A DNA stretch of 64,000 nucleotides from Enchytraeus crypticus. Taxonomy: Eukaryota > Annelida > Clitellata > Enchytraeida > Enchytraeidae. This document shows positions 48,006-60,799 of this stretch, one piece after another. Numbering within the stretch: the stretch's first letter is position 1; the number at the start of each line of letters is the position of its first letter. Made by a program: the position numbers and the translations under genes. A model generated the notes under the pieces. It did no database searches and was not told where the DNA came from. It was given only the letters and a program-made list of their open reading frames with translations. The DNA lies in assembly GCA_905160935.1 (NCBI GenBank), contig CAJHZI010000687.1, positions 124,001 to 188,000 on the forward strand, given 5' to 3'.

Positions 48006-49567
48006 CCTTTGCTAGAAGGATTAACTATTTGTTCGATGGAGGGCACCATACTTATATATACTTATATAGGGTGACAGCAGGCCGTGACAACAGACGACGA
48101 CTATGATTTGTAGCTTGGATCTGCCACTTGGCAGGTCAAAGAGTTGAATATAGTCTACACTCCGAATAAAATATATTAGGCCTACTATTCAATCCATAGA
48201 AAGTGGGTAAATGGTGTAGAGCCACAAATTCTTGCATCTATTCCGGGGTTATTGGATGGAAACGAAACATGTCGCCGCATGGCACTAGGCTTTCGTTAAA
48301 TCTCCCGAGGTATTTCTTCCATTCATTTTCCACATTCTCGTTTAATCACATAAATCACAAAGTGTCTGCCTCAGGAATCTCATTTCAATCACGGTCGCTC
48401 GTCATGGACTAACGGAGCTTGACGCGATAATTTCTTCAAAACTATTCATTCCATAGCAGGAACAAGGGATGTGGGACTTCTTCCAAAAAAAATTTCTACA
48501 AGTTTCTTTAGACTTATAGCCCAACTCGGTGTCTTAAATATATCGTGGAAAAGATGTTTGCAAAATATCCCAAATAGAAACTATGTAGCTGTTTCAAATT
48601 GCAGACCCCTTTTTATCATCGTTGAGCGATGGATTTAAAAATACAGCCTACGACGTGTCTTTATGTTCCCTACTTTTGAAAAGGTTTGGATAAACTCTTC
48701 CTTTTTCTCGCAGGCGTTTCAGCCAATCAGCGCAGTCGTAACAATCCAGTTACGTCCTGTTTGTCGATATATCATAAATCGATCGGATAGTCCTATAGAT
48801 CGGGTGAATTGGATATTTTCAGAGGAGGGATGGTAGTGTCGAGTAAATCGAAATCTAAATGTCAGACTAAAGGTCAACCACTCTACATACTAATTTGAAG
48901 TCTCGAAGAGAATCCCTTTGGGCTTCTGACCTTGACTTTAAACCTACATCATCACTCAAAAGATCACCAGTTTCCCGAATCTTGTAAACAGATGTAGTGA
49001 AGGAAATGCAGTGTAAGAAATCAACCCTCTAGATGTCCTGCAACCCGCAGTCCTGTGTCCCTTGTCCCTCTTCCACATCCACAGCCACAGCCACCTAGAG
49101 TCGGATACTCAATATCATGGTGCCCAACATCCTAGTACCTCACTTTCTGGAACCCCACGTTCTGCAACCCCACATGAGCCATACCCTGGTACCCCGTGTC
49201 TTTTTAACCAACATCTCATTACCCCACATTCATGTATCCGCCCTATTCCGGTAAGCCACATCTGTATATCCCACATCTCTGTAATCATCCTCATAAGACT
49301 TGAAACATTTCTTTACTTTGTCTGTGGCTGCAATTAGACCTTTGCTTTAATTTATGCAAGTAAATGTTTTTATCAGCAAATGGTTGTATGCCGCCATTGT
49401 CCCATTTTAACATTTTACATTTGCTTACTGCTGATAGATCAACTCAAGCGATACAAATAATTGCAAAATATCTACAATGAAGCAATTTAAACTTGCAATT
49501 TCGATGTCGTAGATTATGCTAAATAGTCAGTGATATGGAATCCTTAACAATGAGATGAGATCCATTG

Positions 49568-49695
49568 GCTGGAGCCAGTGGCGATGTTGGTAAGATATCC
49601 AACAACGGATCAGTATGTGCGGGGTTCAAATCCTGGGCTCGTCCGTCACTGCTAGCACTTTCGAAAGATGAAACTGAAGTTAACATTGGCTTTAC
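49568..49695 (+). repeat. SINE-A copy
   Basis: 'gtggcgatgttggtaagata', then GGTTCAAATCC near 49622 and the 'gaagttaacattggcttta' tail. Confidence 0.75.
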
Positions 49696-51499
49696 TTCTT
49701 ACTGCTTTAAGCAGACTCTCTGCTCGTATATAAATCAGTGTATCGCTTATTTTCCTCTCAGTCAACATCAAAAGAACGAGGAGGCGTCCTTGGCTTGCAG
49801 GTTGAGAAGGTTCTGTCTCCATAACGGAGCTTTCATAAATGAAAGCGGTATCGTGACATTCTGCGTATAAAGTAATATGAACTTTAGAGATCTATTGTTT
49901 ATTTACTTTAATTTACTCTTATTGATTCGAGAGCTATCCCTAAATGACACTGCCTTTTTTGACAGAATTATTGGATGGCCTTTTGAGTTCTCTTGATGGG
50001 TTAGTTAGCGTTATGCGCGAAATACATGCATATGCCTTGGGTTGCGCAGGAATTTTGAGCTAAATCGTTAATTTGAGGTAATTCGCTCGTTTGTAATACT
50101 TAAATATATATTGATTTTGTCGTCAGGTATAAATAACTCAACTCTAAATCTAACGTCTTTGGTTCTCTCTAGTTCTAACATTAAACTCTAGTAACATTAA
50201 ACTCTAGTTCTTGACAACGAGTCAGTATCGGGGTGATCGCTGGATTTGAACGAAGTATCTACTGATCGACAGTCAAACAACTTAATGACATACTTACTGC
50301 TTATCTCATATACTGACAGTATATTGTTGTAATAATATTACTTGCAAATTGTCCCTAACAGCAACGATGTTATTAATTAAGGAAAGGATTTCAACAAGTC
50401 GAGCCTGGAACCTGTATCACAAGACCGGCCAAAAAATTAAGCGCTTAAAATTTAATTTTGATTTTGTGAATTGTTAATAACGCATATTAACAGCAATAAG
50501 TAACAGCAATAAATCACCTTATATTATGAATAATAAGTTGATGCAGATTATGGAATGCATGCTATGATATATTTGACACACGGAGACGTCTGCCGTTTAA
50601 TTGAGCACCATTCAATAGGATGGTTTTAATTATAATCGTACAGAAAGAGTGGATTAAGGATATTCTGTATTTATAAATTGCTATTTTACCTAGCTAATTT
50701 GTTTTTCGTAGCTTAATATTACTTATTTCTATTTTGGGTTTGCTATTATTAGATCTATAACTATTTTAATTATTGCAATTTTTATTGTAGGTAGTTATTA
50801 TATTTTAATATTTTGATATACTGATTATATATATATGGAATAGTTTAAAATTTTAATTTTTATATTAAATAAGCTAAAACAATAATTTGCCAGAATAGTT
50901 GCAGTAGGATATTATCCTGGTGTTGATTTATGGTTAAATGCTTATTTACCCGTCAGAACTTGATCTCAAGACATACATCATCTCACCAGCTTGTCGTAAA
51001 TCAACTTCCTAATATTAATTATGAATCGACAAGAATACGTTCTAAGAATATTTAGATAGAATACGTAGATACTTAGATACAACACGTCCGTACATGTAGG
51101 ATATCCAGGTAAATGCATTGATAGAAATTTGACACATACACTGTATTGAAATAGATCTACATGTAGCCCATATAGAGTGTTTTTAACAACGATATTGCAG
51201 GTATTTGATTCTAATCACATAATTTTGAGATTCGAAGTTTAATTTAAATCAGTTTTAGCCTAGTTTCACATTCGTTGATAATTTCAACTTTCCGGTGGAT
51301 CCTTATTCCTCGCCCTTTGTTATAAAAAGCTCGGATGCAGTTAGCTGAACCAATAAACTCTTGGTAAGCCGAGTGTATCATCTGTCTGTAACTGATAACT
51401 CTAGAATTAATACCGCACTGGCAATGACGTTCATCACGTGATACACCCAGCAATCATACCACACATACACTGGGAACTAACTGAAGAGGTCATGATTTT

Positions 51500-51910
51500 G
51501 ACATAGAGTAAGGTGAAATGAATGACCTTGTCTCAGAGTTCAATGAAATGAATGACTTTGACTCAGAGTAAGACGAAATGAATGACCTTGACTCTGAGTT
51601 AAGATGAAATGAATGACCTTGAATCAGAGTTCGATGAAATGAATGACCTTGTCTCAGAGTAAGATTAAATGAATGACCTTGAATCAGAGTTCGATGAAAT
51701 GAATGACCTTGTCTCAGAGTAAGATGAAATGAATGACCTTGTCTCAGAGTAAGATGAAATGAATGACCTTGACTCAGAGTAAGATGAAATGAATGACCTT
51801 GACTCAGAGCAAGATAAAATGAATGACCTTGACTGATAGTAAGATAAAATAAATCACCTTGTCTCAGAGTAAGAGAAACAAATGATCTTGTCTCAGAGTT
51901 CGATGAAGTG
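51500..51910. repeat. 30-bp minisatellite
   Basis: About 13 units of 'gaatgaccttgactcagagt' plus aagatgaaat, well conserved. No flanking Cas-like genes and no unique spacers, so not a CRISPR array. Confidence 0.95.
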
Positions 51911-52437
51911 ACCGTATCAATGAGCTAGTAATTGCTTTGAGGCTAAGTGCTTAAAAATCAGTTTCCAGCACTACTGAACTACTGAAATTGCCCTTCAATA
52001 AAATAAACTATAATTGGTGTATTGAGATTATAATTGGTCCATTAAGATTATAATTGGTGTATTGAGATTATAATTGCATTGGCGGCAGTTTTATACAAAT
52101 AACTTATCGCGGGAAGAAGAGATAGTGCCAAATGATGAAACAATATAATGATAAAACTTCGACAAAGTGGCAAAGAAGATTAATGATAAATCTGTGCTTG
52201 GAATGCTCCTCCGCGCGTTAATGTCTTTACTCCACAAGTTCATTGACTAAGGAAAGTAATTACAGCAGAGACAGTAACTCATTTTCTAATCCACATCCGC
52301 AGACAGTTGACGACAGGATGCCCGATCTCTTTCCAACCTCTCTCCCCACCAGATACAGGTTCATTAGCTACTCCCCTGACCGCACCCCCCCCCACCCCAG
52401 TCATCGAGCCGGTTCAATTACAACCGTCTAAATCGAT

Positions 52438-52520
52438 CCTCTGTGTCCCTCGTTGCATCCTCGCTGTCCCTCGCTGCATCCTCACTGTTCCTCGCTGTGT
52501 CCTCGCTGTGTCCTCGCATT
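52438..52520. repeat. ~21-bp CCTCGCTGCATCCTCGCTGT repeat
   Basis: Four to five imperfect units. Confidence 0.85.
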
Positions 52521-52589
52521 GTCCTTCTTTGAGCGGTTAGAGGAGGCTCATATCTAGAGAAGTGCAGTCCCTTGAACATCTCTCCCTAC

Positions 52590-52649
52590 CTGTCTCTCTC
52601 TCTCTCTTTGTCTCTCTCTATCTCTCTCTTTGTGTATATATATACATTG

Positions 52650-52716
<67 letters not shown>

Positions 52717-52750
52717 TATATATATATATAAGATATATATATATATATCT
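52590..52750. repeat. CT then TA microsatellites
   Basis: CT array followed by a TA array of about 90 bp, directly before element D copy 2. Confidence 0.95.
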
Positions 52751-52756
52751 TCTTTT

Positions 52757-53131
52757 CAGTGCACTGCCAAGTGGCAGGTTCAAGGTACATATTCATACTC
52801 AAAGTCTGTTTTCTCGCTCCATATTAGCACTCCTTAGATCACCAAGTTAATCCCTTCACAAAGTCTATGCCTTATCCATACCTTATGTAGCCTATAGCTT
52901 GGGAAAAATATGGCTTCTGAGGTGGTTTCCCGTTGCCTTCCTCAGTTAGGTGGATTTGTTACCATTTAATCCTGGGGGAAAATATTTCATGGTGAGGTGG
53001 GTCCCCTCTTGCCAGACCCCTCTTGCCATCATCAGCTCCTGCCTTGAGTCGCCTCTTACGTACACGCGGCAGATTGTTTGCGGTTGCCCAATTCTACAGT
53101 GGTCCAACCACACCCGAGCACAACACGGGGA
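52757..53131 (+). repeat. Repeat element D, copy 2
   Basis: Closely similar to 4612-4983 in FGF intron 1. Contains a small internal duplication ('cccctcttgcca' twice). Followed immediately by an ATATATACATGT array. Confidence 0.88.
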
Positions 53132-53350
53132 TATATATACATGTATATATATATATACATGTATATATATACATGTATATATATACATGTATATATATAC
53201 ATGTATATATATATATATAAACATGTATATATATAATGTTATATATATACATATATGTCTCTCCTTCCCTACCTCCCTCTCTCGCTCTCTCTCTCTTTCT
53301 CTCTCTCTCACTATCTCCATCTCTTTATCTCTCTCTCTCCTTTCTCTCTC
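53132..53350. repeat. ATATATACATGT and CT arrays
   Basis: A 14-16-bp TA/CATG repeat, then CT-rich sequence, then a degenerate element D fragment. Confidence 0.9.
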
Positions 53351-53936
53351 TATCTGGTGTTCTGTCAAGTGGTAGACAGCTTCAAAGTACACATTCATAC
53401 TTAGAGTCAGCTTTCACCTCTCATAAAATCCACATTTTCTCAGACTCTTTTTAAACTAAACCCTTCAATTTTAAAACAAATTCTCTTCGCAAAATGCCAC
53501 GCCTAATCCGTACCATATTTACCCGATAGTTTCGTGAAGAGTTTGACTTGTGAATTTGTTTCTTGTTCCCCTAGTCAGTTTTTGCTTAGTTGCCTTTTAT
53601 GATATATGCAGTTAGTTGTTGATCTCTTCTTCAGTTTCCCCAACACGGGAACATCTATCAGTCAATAATTGAGACTAACACTTTCGATTCTTAGTCTGTA
53701 GGGTTCTCTTATGAACTTATAATTACCTTCATGCTTCACAGATCCAAACGTGCATTGCGGTCGCAGAGATGACGAAATACTTGCGCTTAACGTTTGCAAC
53801 GTTTTTCTGATATGCTTCCAATAAGTATGAAGCCGTACCTTATATACTGCTGTACTTGATCTAGAAGGCAACAAAACTTGATGCTCCATTGGATATTGCA
53901 CTGAATAGTATGAGAAGTATGTCATCGCCACTAGCT

Positions 53937-54062
53937 CCGTCCAGTGGCGTTGTCGGTAAGATATTCGACCGCTGATCAGTATGTGCGTGGTTCAAATTCT
54001 GGGCTCGCCCGTCACTGACATCGCCTTCGAGTGAGGAAACTGACGTTAACATTAGCTTTTTT
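53937..54062 (+). repeat. SINE-A copy
   Basis: Good copy: 'ggcgttgtcggtaagatatt' to 'ctgacgttaacattagcttt'. Confidence 0.8.
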
Positions 54063-55374
54063 TACTTTACACGTTTGACGTTTCCTTCCAAGTCATGATG
54101 CTCTTCTAGGTCATGACGGCTCTATAGTTAAGCGATGGACTCAAAACCCTGAATTATCTTTCTTTTAATATTAAATGATTTGTTCTAAAATACTAATCGA
54201 TAGTTGCTACAGTAGTAGCGGCACGTTTTGCACGTGTTCAATAGTTAGCGTAGATTAATAATGTTGTGAGATCTAGATCCTAACTGCGATTGTGGCTATG
54301 GATGTTTGTACTACTTTTGAGGTTCATAAATTCAGCTGGAATTTGTATTTCCTTTATATTTAACTAGACTGACTTAATAGACTTTTTAAATCGATTGTGT
54401 AATCTTTGTGGAGCTTTGTAGCTGACTTTGAAAAGGAGTAGGTACGTTGGACCTGCCATCTGGCAGAACACTAGAGAGATCTAGTACTTTTTGTATCTGA
54501 GACGAGTTTGTGTATCTCTACCTCTCCGTGTGTGTCACTGTGTTGTGCGGATGCAGACAATCAATAAAAAGTATTGAATTTAGATGATCACCGATCTGTA
54601 ACTGTCCCTTCTGAAACCTCACAGCTTTAGGCGCACGTTCCCACCTCAAGTACAATCATTCCAAACCTTTCGATTTTGCGAATTAAATAGCGCAAATATA
54701 AAATTTTCAAATATAAAATTCTGATTTGAATTTTTATATTCAAATCAGAATATACGTTTCTTAGGTTTTCTCTTAGAGACAGGTTAAACTGGTAAAACCG
54801 GTAAAGCTAATGTTAACGTCAGTTTCCTCACTCAGAAGCGATGTCAGTGACTGGTGAGCCCAGGATAATATTGAACTCCTTCTTGTTTGGTATATATTGG
54901 GTTTAACGTTAAGCTCAAACGTCCTAAAGGCTTCACTTCAAGAAGTCGTACTTTTGCCTGTCGAGGCCCTTTATCACTTTATGTTGATTCATTTGAAATG
55001 GTACACTTACACTTACAGTTCGTTCTTCTTTTTCTATAACCAATTTCTGATAGTAGGAGAAGACTGCTATACGTATGTAGTTATCGTAGAATTGCTATTG
55101 CTTATTACTCTATTAGGCATAATTATTACTGTATAATTAGGTATTTAATAAGAGATAAGCTGCTCAAAAATTCTCTCTACTTTCTTTTTGACATATTGAT
55201 TTATTTTAAATCACTGCAGGATCAGTGAGATCACAGAGATCACTTAAATCGCCGTTATGCAGGAGATCACTGCGTTCGCCGTGATCACTGAAATTACCGA
55301 AATAACTTAATTCACCGAAATCACTGAGAACACGGATATCACTGCAATTACTGATATCACTTAGATAACTGAGA

Positions 55375-55745
55375 TCACTTAGTTGAGGTCATTGAGATCA
55401 CTAAGATCATTTAAATCACTGAGATTGCATAGATCATTTAAATCACTGAGATCGCATAGATCATTTAGAACACTTAGATCGCTTAGGTCACTGAGATCAT
55501 TGAGTCCACTGAGATTATTTAGATCTTTTAGGTCACTGAGATCACTAAAGTCATTCAGTCCACTGAGGTCATTGAGTCCACTGAGGTCATTGAGATCACT
55601 GAGATTATTTAGATCTTTTAGGTCACTGAGATCACTGAAGTCCTTCAGTCCACTGAGGTCACTGAGGTCATTGGGTCCACTGAGGTCATTGAGATCACTG
55701 AGATTATTTAGATCTGTTAGGTCACTGAGATCATTGAGATCAATT
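55375..55745. repeat. 9/18-bp GATCACTGAGATCATTGA minisatellite
   Basis: About 40 nine-base units. The period keeps frames open on both strands (Asp-Leu-Ser repeats on minus, Ser-Leu-Arg on plus). I see no sign of a real protein: no signal, splice context or conserved consensus. Confidence 0.92.
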
Positions 55746-55840
55746 TCCAATTTGCTTTCCTATCCAAACTTTCGATTTCTCATTCTCTCGTATAACGGTT
55801 GATTTCGCTATAAAGGCAATGCTTCTTAATTGGAGACCAA

Positions 55841-55874
<34 letters not shown>

Positions 55875-56457
55875 TACATACATATACTAATCCCTAGAAC
55901 TGTACCAGAAGCTGCCGTTTATTTCTAAAGTACTGTACATTAATCTTAAAGCAATATAACGTACAGTAACTATACTAGTGTTCGCGGCTAATCGGTGTAT
56001 TTAAATTCCTGCTATACGTCGGATGAAATAATAAACGAGCCAGAGATCGAGAGCGGCCAACCGTCGTCTGTTTGAGAATGCCTCAACTTCAGTTTAAACT
56101 GGATTTTTATCGGAATTTAATTACGTCTTATTTTTCTTGGCCACCTCTTGTTTCCTGAGGAATGAGTTGATTTCTTCTTGCAGGACTGACGGGTTGAGAC
56201 ACGCAGCTCTAAATAAACACAATTGTCTATTCGACTCCAGCACTCGAATCTTTCTTCTAGGACTCGTCCTAGGTAAACACACATCAGAGCTGAATAACAC
56301 CTTTCTACTAATCTCATCCATCATCCTTATAGAAACAAATCGAAAGCTAAGCGGTTGATGACTCTTTCAGCATCGTTGTAAAACCTACACAGAGAAGACC
56401 AGAGTCGGATTAGACGTGGGGTTACTAAAATTTAATGAGTTTGTCTTGTACAGTATA

Positions 56458-56590
56458 AAAGCTAAAAGCTAATGTTAATGTCAGTATCTTCACTCGAACG
56501 CGATATTAGTGTCGGGTGAACCTATGATTTGAACCCCTCACATACTGATCCGCGGTCGAGTATCTTACCGACATCGCCACTGGCTTCAGT
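56458..56590 (-). repeat. SINE-A copy
   Basis: Minus-strand copy with the same B-box region and tail. Confidence 0.75.
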
Positions 56591-57254
56591 AAAATCACAT
56601 GTATACAATAATGAGACATGAAATAGCTAAGACAGGGTAATCAATCAATAGGCTCCAGGCACTTTCAAGGACCCTCAGAAAAAATCCTATAATTTAATAA
56701 GCGCTATGAAATAAGCAGTATTAATAAATTAGTAGCTCGTTTTTACATTTTATTTTTTTCCCGAGTACCTTAAACTCCTTCAGTTTTGTACATTCCTTGA
56801 TATTTTTCGAAGCAGTTGACATTTTTGGCTCAAACCTTTTGCCAATGTCCATAGAATTGCTCGCTTAAAGTCAACTATCTAGCACACGAAGAGTGCCACT
56901 TTGAGAAGTTTGAAGAAGTTGATTCATGTCATATCGTAAAGAATTTTATTCTACTCAGTATCAAAGTTTTAATTATTAATTAAAATATTAATTATTTTTA
57001 TTTAGAGACATAATTGAATGCCTCGTAGAAAGTTAATCTCTATTATCTCACTTATCATCTCAATGCGATATGTGAGTATTGAGTTGTATTTGCAGTCTTC
57101 TATTAGGTATAATTACCCTAGTATATCAAACAATTACTGCAAAACTTCCACTATTTTTTTGCTTCCGCTTTTACAGCTGAAATTTGTTCTTGGCTCCAGC
57201 GTTCATGGACTCAATACTGTCATGATCCACCGTCAGCATAAATTGTTCTTGCTG

Positions 57255-57520
57255 CATCCCTTCTGTTGCCTCAACTGCTTCATTGCTGCTTCTACTGTTT
57301 CATTGCTGCCTCGACTGCTTCATTTCTGCCTATACTGCTTAATTGCTGCCTCTACTGCTTAATTACTGCCTCTACTGCTTCAATGCTACCTCGACTGCTT
57401 CATTGCTGCCTCTACTGCTTCATTGCAGCCTCGACTGCTTCATTGCTGCCGCACAGCTTCATTTATGCTTCTACTGCTTCACTGCTGCCTCGACTGCTTC
57501 ATTGCTGCCGCACAGCTAAT
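57255..57520. repeat. 21-bp CTGCTTCATTGCTGCCTCTA minisatellite
   Basis: About 12 units; Tyr-Cys/Ala-Ser frames are artefacts of the 21-bp period. Confidence 0.92.
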
Positions 57521-57629
57521 TTGACCTTAGCACAGCTGTCGTCAAGGATTCTAAGATTTAAGAAGTGTATTCTACGAGTTGTTTATACCCGCCCCGTTGT
57601 GGCCTGGTGTGAACGTAGAACTCCCTACT

Positions 57630-57925
57630 GGTCTCTCTCTCTCTCTCTCTCTCTATCCCTCAGACGCAGATACTCTCTCTCACTCTATCACACACTCTCA
57701 CACACTCCCACTCTCTCTCACTCTCCCTCTCTCGTTCTATCTCTTTCTCTCACACTCCCTCACACACTTTCTCGTACACACTCTTTTTTTCTCCCTGTCA
57801 TCACTAACTCTCTCTCGCTCTCTCTCACTCTGTCTTAATCTCCTTCACTCTTTCTCTCTCACTCTCTCTCTCACTCTCACTCTCACTCTCCTTGTACCCT
57901 CACTCTCTCTCTCTCTCTCTCCGAC
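57630..57925. repeat. CT/CACT microsatellite
   Basis: Long pyrimidine array with CACT phases, followed at 58075-58150 by a 'tatcactatccctc' tandem. Confidence 0.95.
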
Positions 57926-60268
57926 CAGCTCTGGTGGTGGTATGAAGCAGTCCTTACAACGAAATCGTTTTTTCCTGTTCAGCAGACTCTTTCTCGCTTT
58001 CACTATTCCAGTTTTACACTCCGTTTCGCGGTATTTCATCTCTCTCAACGCTTTTATTTCTCCTATTACCACTCCCTCATCCCTCTATCATTATCCCTCT
58101 ATCACTATCCCTCTATCACTATCCTTCCATCACTATCTCTCTATCGCTATCTCACTTTCGCACTTATTTGATGCCCTCCTCCCTTCTGTATTTCTCTCTT
58201 TTCACGATCCTTTAATATTATATTTCGCAGTGCTCTTTGACGAGCGCATAATTAAAAATTTACTAAGAAAGTGTGCTTTAGACCTGCAAACATAGGCATA
58301 ATTGTAGGGTGAAAAAGAGACTGGGGAAGAGATAGAGAGAAAGACAGAGTGAGAGAGAGAGAGAGAAGAAGAAGAAGAAGAAGAAGAATAGATAAAAGGA
58401 GAATTTCAGAAAGAAGAACAAAGTCTCTGTATCGATGGTTTCAATATAATTAAATGTCTTGAAGAATGTCTTGAACTTCTGGCTTTGATGTCAACCAAAG
58501 CCGCTGAATATTTTTATAAACAGTTTTCACGCTTAGCATTGTAAAGGTTTTGATGATCTAATCTACTTGATCCAGGTAGGATAATGATTAGCGCTTCATT
58601 TTGGTTACTATGCCAACCCTTCCATCGCACTGTTTGTCCTTTAGATTATTCTTTCAACTGACTCTTCAACCAAGGCTCTCCTGGTACACGCCTGTGCGCT
58701 ATTCTTAGCAACACTTTAAATTTCCAGAACTAAATTATTTCTAATTACGCGCATTCACACTCACGCGGTATTTAAACTGGTTCTCTCGCTTTTGTTATTT
58801 TTCTATTCAAGTAGAAGTCCTAGTTTTTAGTATTTTCATTTCGCCTCGTTGTTAGCTACACTACACTCAGTTTATAGGAAAGTATTTCGAATTCAGGGAT
58901 TCAAAAACCTAAATTTGAGAGCTTCAAGGGAGTCCCATGAAATGGTTAAATCACTGTCAAATATCTTATCAGAAATTCAAACAGGAATCTTTTTAAAGTA
59001 ATGAATAATCTATATATGCTCTGTACAACATAATGAGTCCTTATAGACTTTTTTGTACGGAAACACTTTAGCTGACGATTACTTCGTCTTTGACTCTTCA
59101 CCTGATTCACCTGAGATAATTGTAACATTCTCCATCATGCTACATGTTTTAACTGTGTTAATTAACATTTCCATTTATTTTAGTGTTGTGATGCCTCTCA
59201 TTGTGCGTATGACTCTTGTATATATGTATATTGTCCTAACTGACGGACACTATATCTTTTCCAGTATATATTGTCCTAACTATCTGACACTATCTCTTCC
59301 TATTGATATCGATCTCTTAGACCTATTCCAGGAAACAGTTAAACTGACTTCAATGGACTGAACGAGGGAACTCACGTCATCTGAAAACTACTGCGGCGAC
59401 CATTGTTGTTCTGCAAGACCTAATGTGTTTCTATTGTGCTTTACTTTTACACTTCCAATTTGTTGATCCACTAACTGAGTTGTATAAATTTATTAAATAT
59501 ATTAAGAACAAGACTATGTCGGCTTATTTTTATGTTTAATGTTGTATGCTCATACTTTTGTACACATGCTGTGTATGCTCATATGCTTGTGCACATGCTG
59601 TATATGCTCGTATGTTTGTACGCATACTGTATATACTCAAACGTTTATACACGTGCTCTATATGCTCATACGTTTGCACACAAGATGTATATGATCTATC
59701 ACCTACTATCATAAATACTCACGCTGTGCACGCTGTAGCACATACAACGGCTTGTACACAGGCCGCATACACAACTTGTATGATCTCTTGAGGACATACG
59801 CTTGCACCAGTGCGTGCATGAGCCTGCCTGGAAGAAGACGTAAGACTACGGGCAAATAATTCACTCTAGTCCGGCGCTCAGACGTCTCACACTGGAATCC
59901 TTTCAAATGTTCCTCAAATCCGTGACTCCTGTCGTTCAGAGAGTCCTATCACACCGGTGCTCGCTGTGGATAGGGGATCCAGTACAACTCTTTCAGTAGA
60001 TTTGAGAGTTCTGTCTTGTTGAAAGAAGACTATTTTCATCAAGTGATAAATTTCGTTTAAAGTATAAGAAATTAAGCGAAATATCCGTCAACAAATTACA
60101 AGACAATTACGATAATATTATTAAATAGAATTATAAATAATTAAGAATCTATAGATTTTTCAATTTGATCAATAGTACTCTAAATATAGTATCATAAATC
60201 ATTACAAAAGTCATTACACTCGTGTAATTAATTGCTAGGCGCGGTTTCAACTTCATTCAAGTTTATGC

Positions 60269-60277
60269 TATATAAAG
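60269..60277 (+). promoter_or_regulatory. Possible TATA box
   Basis: TATATAAAG, 87 bp upstream of the ATG at 60356. The spacing would place transcription start near 60300. Confidence 0.35.
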
Positions 60278-60355
60278 TTGAAGTAAAATAAAACACTAGG
60301 CTTAAGTGTAAATCATATTGGAGTTATATCTGGATATATTGGGACGGTGGAGGTG

Positions 60356-60508
60356 ATGAAATCGACTCACAGCTCATACGGATATGGAATTGCTTTAGTA
60401 ATTTACTCTAACATTCTTCTTGATAGTCTGAGTAGAGGCTTGGAACTATCAGATTCCAGCTTTGATAGCGAGCGCATTTATGATCAGAAGCAATTTTATC
60501 CTCAACAG
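60356..60508 (+). CDS. Possible first coding exon of a small secreted protein
   Basis: 51 codons from ATG to donor CAG|gtgcgt (phase 0). MKSTHSSYGYGIALVIYSNI then LLDSLS has the basic start and hydrophobic core of a signal peptide, followed by an acidic, polar segment (GLELSDSSFDSERIYDQKQF). No family is recognised. Alternatively, only 60427-60508 is an exon (acceptor attcttcttgatag, then an open frame), but its phase would not follow the last neurexin exon directly. No second exon was found in the remaining 3.5 kb. Confidence 0.3.
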
Positions 60509-60554
60509 GTGCGTGCAATCCTTTAACTTATAAAGATACGGATAGAACTGCCCT

Positions 60555-60795
60555 TATAATGTCTCAATAGTGCAGGGGTAACGTCCTGAAGTTTTAAATG
60601 ACAGATCCTGAGATTTACTAAATTCTCGTGGGTTCGAATCCCAGACGCACTGATCTGAGTATAAAATCTCGGAGATTCAATGGACTGGTTATACGAAAAA
60701 TGGACTAAAATTGCCTAATGGATTAGACATGTGGTATAAATATCATAAAGGTATAAATATCAATATAGTTGATCATTTCACTATAGTGCGCGTTT
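60555..60795 (+). repeat. SINE-C, full copy
   Basis: A-box-like 'tagtgcaggggtaacg' and perfect B box GGTTCGAATCC near 60632; same 3' portion as 28085-28310. Confidence 0.82.
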
Positions 60796-60799
60796 ACTT

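Larger units (their letters stand above)
47265..60240. other. Neurexin 3' intron or flank, no exon recognised
   Basis: About 13 kb in which I looked for the remaining stalk, transmembrane helix and PDZ-binding tail and found none convincing. It contains element D copies, several SINE-A copies and many tandem arrays listed separately. Confidence 0.5.

Noticed and set aside
51500..51910. 30-bp direct repeats resembling a CRISPR array
   Set aside because: Contiguous repeats without unique spacers, in an animal genome.
54897..55136. Frame ending in a Leu/Ile-rich segment, considered as a membrane span
   Set aside because: It stops right after the hydrophobic run and begins inside a SINE-A fragment; no splice support.
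55379..55802. Long Asp-Leu-Ser and Ser-Leu-Arg repeat frames
   Set aside because: 9-bp array that keeps frames open on both strands. It could pass for a repeat protein but has no supporting features.
59053..59361. Hydrophobic frame considered as the neurexin transmembrane exon
   Set aside because: No acceptor in the needed phase, no basic stop-transfer residues after the hydrophobic part, and no similarity to the neurexin cytoplasmic tail.
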